Origin: Oligoflexia bacterium
Lineage (GTDB): Bacteria; Bdellovibrionota; Bacteriovoracia; Bacteriovoracales; Bacteriovoracaceae
Length of the DNA: 64,000 nucleotides
Reading direction: 5' to 3'
Assembly: GCA_015231955.1 (NCBI GenBank)
Contig: JADGAN010000005.1
Location: forward strand, 62,001-126,000
Shown here one piece after another: positions 61,845 through 64,000 of this stretch; position 1 is the first letter of the stretch; every line of letters begins with the position of its first letter. A program made the position numbers and the translations under genes. The notes under the pieces are model-generated. The model worked only from the letters and a program-made list of their open reading frames with translations. It was not told the DNA's origin and searched no databases.

Positions 61845-62516
61845 GGTATTGATACGCAAAGGGAGACAGATCAGGTTGAAGGTAGCAGAAGCGCAAGAAT
61901 CTGGGATGGGGATGGTACTTAGATCAATGCCTTCTAAGATTATAATGTTGTTCGAGAGGAGGGTGCGGTGAACGGGAGCTCCTCGGGTGGAGGCGCCTTT
62001 GGCCTCGATGGAGATGTAGTCGATGCCGATGAGATGGATATGAGGGAAGGAGGAGACTAAGTATTTTGCGGCGTCTTCGGAAAGGGAGGTGTAGTTGGTG
62101 GTGAATGGGCGGTGGAGTAGTTGTTCTCGTGAGTTGGAGGTTTTGAAGAGAATTTTTTTGTGTTGTTTTAGGAGATCGCTATGATGAATAAGCGCGCTTG
62201 GTGCGATTTTATTGTTGGGACAATCTGCTTCAGAAATTTCAAGAAGCAGGCAAGGCCCGATTAATTTTTCAAGCGGGATATCGCCGACAGTGTTGCCATT
62301 TGGGCAAAAGTGCAAGGGGGCATCGAGGTGCGTGCCTAGGTGTGCTCCAAGGGAGAGAGAGGAGACGTGAACGTTGTGTTCTTGGTGATTTTTCATCGTT
62401 TGGATTTTTAAGTGATCTTCACCAGGCCAGATGGGGTAGGAGTCGGGAGGGGCATCTAAGGGTATTGAGATGTCGTACAGAATGCTGTTGCTGTTGCTAT
62501 TGCCATGGCCTATCAT
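61806..62516 (-). CDS. Metal-dependent cyclase / kynurenine formamidase-like hydrolase
   Basis: A 236-residue member of the cyclase family (KynB type). The metal-binding motif HLGTHLDAPLHF is near residues 58-69, preceded by YDISIPLDAPPDSYPIWPGE. The later FTTNYTSLSEDAAKYL and LIGIDYISIEAKGA segments are typical of formamidases. The substrate (N-formylkynurenine, isatin or another) cannot be assigned from sequence. An Asn-Ser repeat at the N-terminus (HGNSNSNS) comes from hexamer DNA at 62484-62503. The start overlaps the stop of the upstream epimerase gene as ATGA, so the two are cotranscribed. Confidence 0.85.
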   Translation of the reverse strand: MIGHGNSNSNSILYDISIPLDAPPDSYPIWPGEDHLKIQTMKNHQEHNVHVSSLSLGAHLGTHLDAPLHFCPNGNTVGDIPLEKLIGPCLLLEISEADCPNNKIAPSALIHHSDLLKQHKKILFKTSNSREQLLHRPFTTNYTSLSEDAAKYLVSSFPHIHLIGIDYISIEAKGASTRGAPVHRTLLSNNIIILEGIDLSTIPIPDSCASATFNLICLPLRINTIEALPVRALLCN

Positions 62517-63478
62517 TTTTTTGATCGGATGTAGTGGATCGTATCGCGGAGGATATCGTTTAAGTTGCGTTTGGGTGAAAAGCCTATGAGGCGTTTGGCC
62601 TTGCTAATATCGGGAACGCGTTTTTTCATATCTTCAAAGCCCTTGCCGTAGGCCTCTTCAAAAGAGATGTGGCGGATGCGTGATTTGGATTCGGTAAGGT
62701 GGATCACACGTTCAGCGAGCTGATTAATGGTGATCTCTTCGGGTTGGCCAAGGTTAATGGTTTCACCGAGCGATTTAGGAACATCCATCAAGGAGTCCAA
62801 GGCCTCTACAATATCGTGAACATGGCCAAAGCAGCGCGATTGATCACCATCCCCATAGACAATGATATCTTCTCCTGCAAGCGCTGATTTGATAAAGCGT
62901 GGGATCACCATTCCATAATGGCCAACTTGTCGTGGCCCTACAGTATTAAAGAAGCGAACAACAGTCACTGGCAGGCGGCGCTCATTCCAGTAGGCATGAG
63001 CAAGATATTCATCAATGGCCTTGGAGCAAGCGTAGCTCCAACGAGCAATATTAGTTGGGCCAAGAACGAGATCATCATCTTCGGAAAAAGGGATTTTACT
63101 GCTCTTGCCATAAACCTCTGATGTCGAGGCAATGATGGTGCGTTTGTTTTTTTGGGCAGCATATTTGAAGATAAGTTCTGTGCCATAGATATTGGTCTCA
63201 ATGGTATGAACAGGGCGTTCTACGATCAGCTTCACTCCTACGGCCGCTGCCAAGTGATAGATGACATCACATTTATCAATCAGTTCATGAGTAAGCGAGT
63301 GATTGGTGATAGTATCAATGGTGTAATGAAAATTGGGCCGCCCTTTTAGATGCTCAATATTTTCAATAGTCCCTGTCGAGAGATCATCAATGACATAAAC
63401 TTCATGATTTTTTTCAACCAATCGATCGCAGAGGTGGCTACCGATGAATCCTGCGCCACCAGTGATTAAAACTTTCAT
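62513..63478 (-). CDS. NAD-dependent nucleotide-sugar epimerase/decarboxylase
   Basis: A 321-residue extended SDR enzyme. The NAD motif is ITGGAGFIGSHLCDRL, the acidic end of strand two is VIDDLSTG, and the catalytic part is STSEVYG...WSYACSKAIDEYLA, with YxxxK intact. FFNTVGPRQVGHYGMVIPRFI and VYGDGDQSRCFGHVHDIVEA are similar to UDP-glucuronate decarboxylase and UDP-glucose epimerase relatives. The sugar cannot be specified. The ATG at 63478 has GGGAAG upstream; a 38-codon upstream extension looks spurious. It is divergent from a second epimerase, which suggests a polysaccharide cluster continuing beyond the window. Confidence 0.87.
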   Translation of the reverse strand: MKVLITGGAGFIGSHLCDRLVEKNHEVYVIDDLSTGTIENIEHLKGRPNFHYTIDTITNHSLTHELIDKCDVIYHLAAAVGVKLIVERPVHTIETNIYGTELIFKYAAQKNKRTIIASTSEVYGKSSKIPFSEDDDLVLGPTNIARWSYACSKAIDEYLAHAYWNERRLPVTVVRFFNTVGPRQVGHYGMVIPRFIKSALAGEDIIVYGDGDQSRCFGHVHDIVEALDSLMDVPKSLGETINLGQPEEITINQLAERVIHLTESKSRIRHISFEEAYGKGFEDMKKRVPDISKAKRLIGFSPKRNLNDILRDTIHYIRSKK

Positions 63479-63638
63479 GTTTCTTCCCTTCCCATATCTT
63501 GTTCTTGATCTTGTATTAATCCTAGGATCAAAGATAACCTTAATTTCTTTTTTTTCCAATAGATTTCCTCGATAACACATCTTGACTAACAAAAGGTTTA
63601 TGAGATGATGGTATAAATTTTTCTGAGAGGTTGTTGTT

Positions 63639-64000
63639 ATGAAAATTTTAGTTACAGGTGGTGCCGGTTTTTTAGGTTCACACGTCTGTGATTACTACCG
63701 AAAAAAGAACTGGGAAGTGGTTGCTTACGATAATCTCACTAAATATGAACTAAATCGCACAGGATATAATGCTGACTCTGCCCGCAACTACAACATTGGA
63801 TTCCTAAAAAATGCAGGTGTCACGTTACTAAAAGCAGATATCAGGGACTCTCAAGCACTTCTAAATGCAACCAAAGGGTGCGATTATATCGTTCATACTG
63901 CGGCCCAACCTGCAATGACAATCGGTCTTGAAAATCCTGATCTTGATTTTTCTACCAATGTTATTGGCACTTATAATGTATTATCAACTGCACGGGCCTT
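63639..64000 (+). CDS. NAD-dependent sugar epimerase, N-terminal part (3' end outside window)
   Basis: The first 120 codons of an extended SDR protein, open to the window end. It begins MKILVTGGAGFLGSHVCDYY. WEVVAYDNLTKYELNRTG and HTAAQPAMTIGLENPDLDF...NVIGTYNVL follow. The HtAAQPAmt pattern is typical of the CDP-paratose 2-epimerase group, and the DNLTKYEL segment fits it. GAGAGG lies nine bases before the ATG. The catalytic YxxxK lies beyond the window, so activity cannot be checked. Confidence 0.82.
   Translation, partial: MKILVTGGAGFLGSHVCDYYRKKNWEVVAYDNLTKYELNRTGYNADSARNYNIGFLKNAGVTLLKADIRDSQALLNATKGCDYIVHTAAQPAMTIGLENPDLDFSTNVIGTYNVLSTARA

Noticed and set aside
1-64000. CRISPR arrays, integrases, phage structural genes, rRNA
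   Set aside because: No regularly spaced repeat series, no tyrosine or serine recombinase, no capsid or terminase motifs and no rRNA sequence were found.

Overview
The window is 64 kb of a Gram-negative, fairly AT-rich bacterial chromosome. It carries many lipoproteins with clear lipoboxes, an outer-membrane beta-barrel candidate, LspA, a MATE exporter, sigma-54 activators and a PilZ protein. Together with an AgmX/PglI-like lipoprotein tail, a CHASE2 histidine kinase and degenerate M48 lipoproteins, this suggests a Bdellovibrio- or Myxococcus-like ('deltaproteobacterial' in the old sense) lineage. That assignment is inference from gene content only. There is no rRNA, no CRISPR array and no prophage.

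Positions 1-15052 hold one tight plus-strand purine operon: guaB (5' end cut by the window)-purM-purL-purQ-purH-purC/purE fusion-purB-purD-purN-purF-guaA. Nearly every junction overlaps or is under 20 nt. It encodes every step from PRPP to IMP and the GMP branch. The PurE domain is of class II (animal/Treponema) type, purK is absent, and GuaA resembles the long eukaryotic GMP synthetase. Positions 15058-22763 are minus-strand: a polysaccharide deacetylase, an eIF1/SUI1-like factor, an ArfB-like release factor, an M13 metallopeptidase, a DUF1232 protein, a coiled-coil exported protein and the TldD/TldE pair. A 106-bp hairpin element with an exact 8-bp target duplication (an IS66-type MITE candidate) lies at 19671-19776.

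Positions 22942-29233 hold a glycyl-radical enzyme and its activase (YjjI/YjjW), a sigma-54 activator, the GTPase EngB, a small helical protein, an NAD-binding epimerase-like protein and tRNA-Leu(CAA). Positions 29242-33608 form a minus-strand run: barrel protein, lipoprotein, FolK, EtfB, EtfA. Positions 33763-37469 run LysM lipoprotein, degenerate M48 lipoprotein, AmgK-like sugar kinase and MurU-like nucleotidyltransferase (cell-wall sugar recycling). After a ferredoxin, two unknown proteins and an endonuclease IV-like protein comes an operon at 40181-45869: degenerate HtpX-like membrane protein, CHASE2 histidine kinase, NtrC-type regulator, LspA and an Lgt-family protein.

Positions 45849-53584 include a CPBP-family membrane protein, tRNA-Asn with a well-formed promoter and terminator, an exported protein, YjbQ, a PilZ protein, a lipoprotein, MATE, a nucleotide-sugar epimerase and an IMPase-family phosphatase. 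Positions 53959-64000 hold a zinc-ribbon protein, a GapN-like aldehyde dehydrogenase, a SNF2 helicase with a SWIM protein, and an AAA ATPase/nuclease-like gene. The ATPase is preceded by two tandem 12-bp hairpins and bracketed by a diverged 63-bp direct repeat. A metal-dependent cyclase and two nucleotide-sugar epimerases follow, the last cut by the window end.

The most notable structures are the ATPase module and its repeats, the MITE, the eukaryote-like purine enzymes, the two inactive-looking M48 proteins, and a recurring tendency to 6/9-bp tandem repeats inside and between genes.
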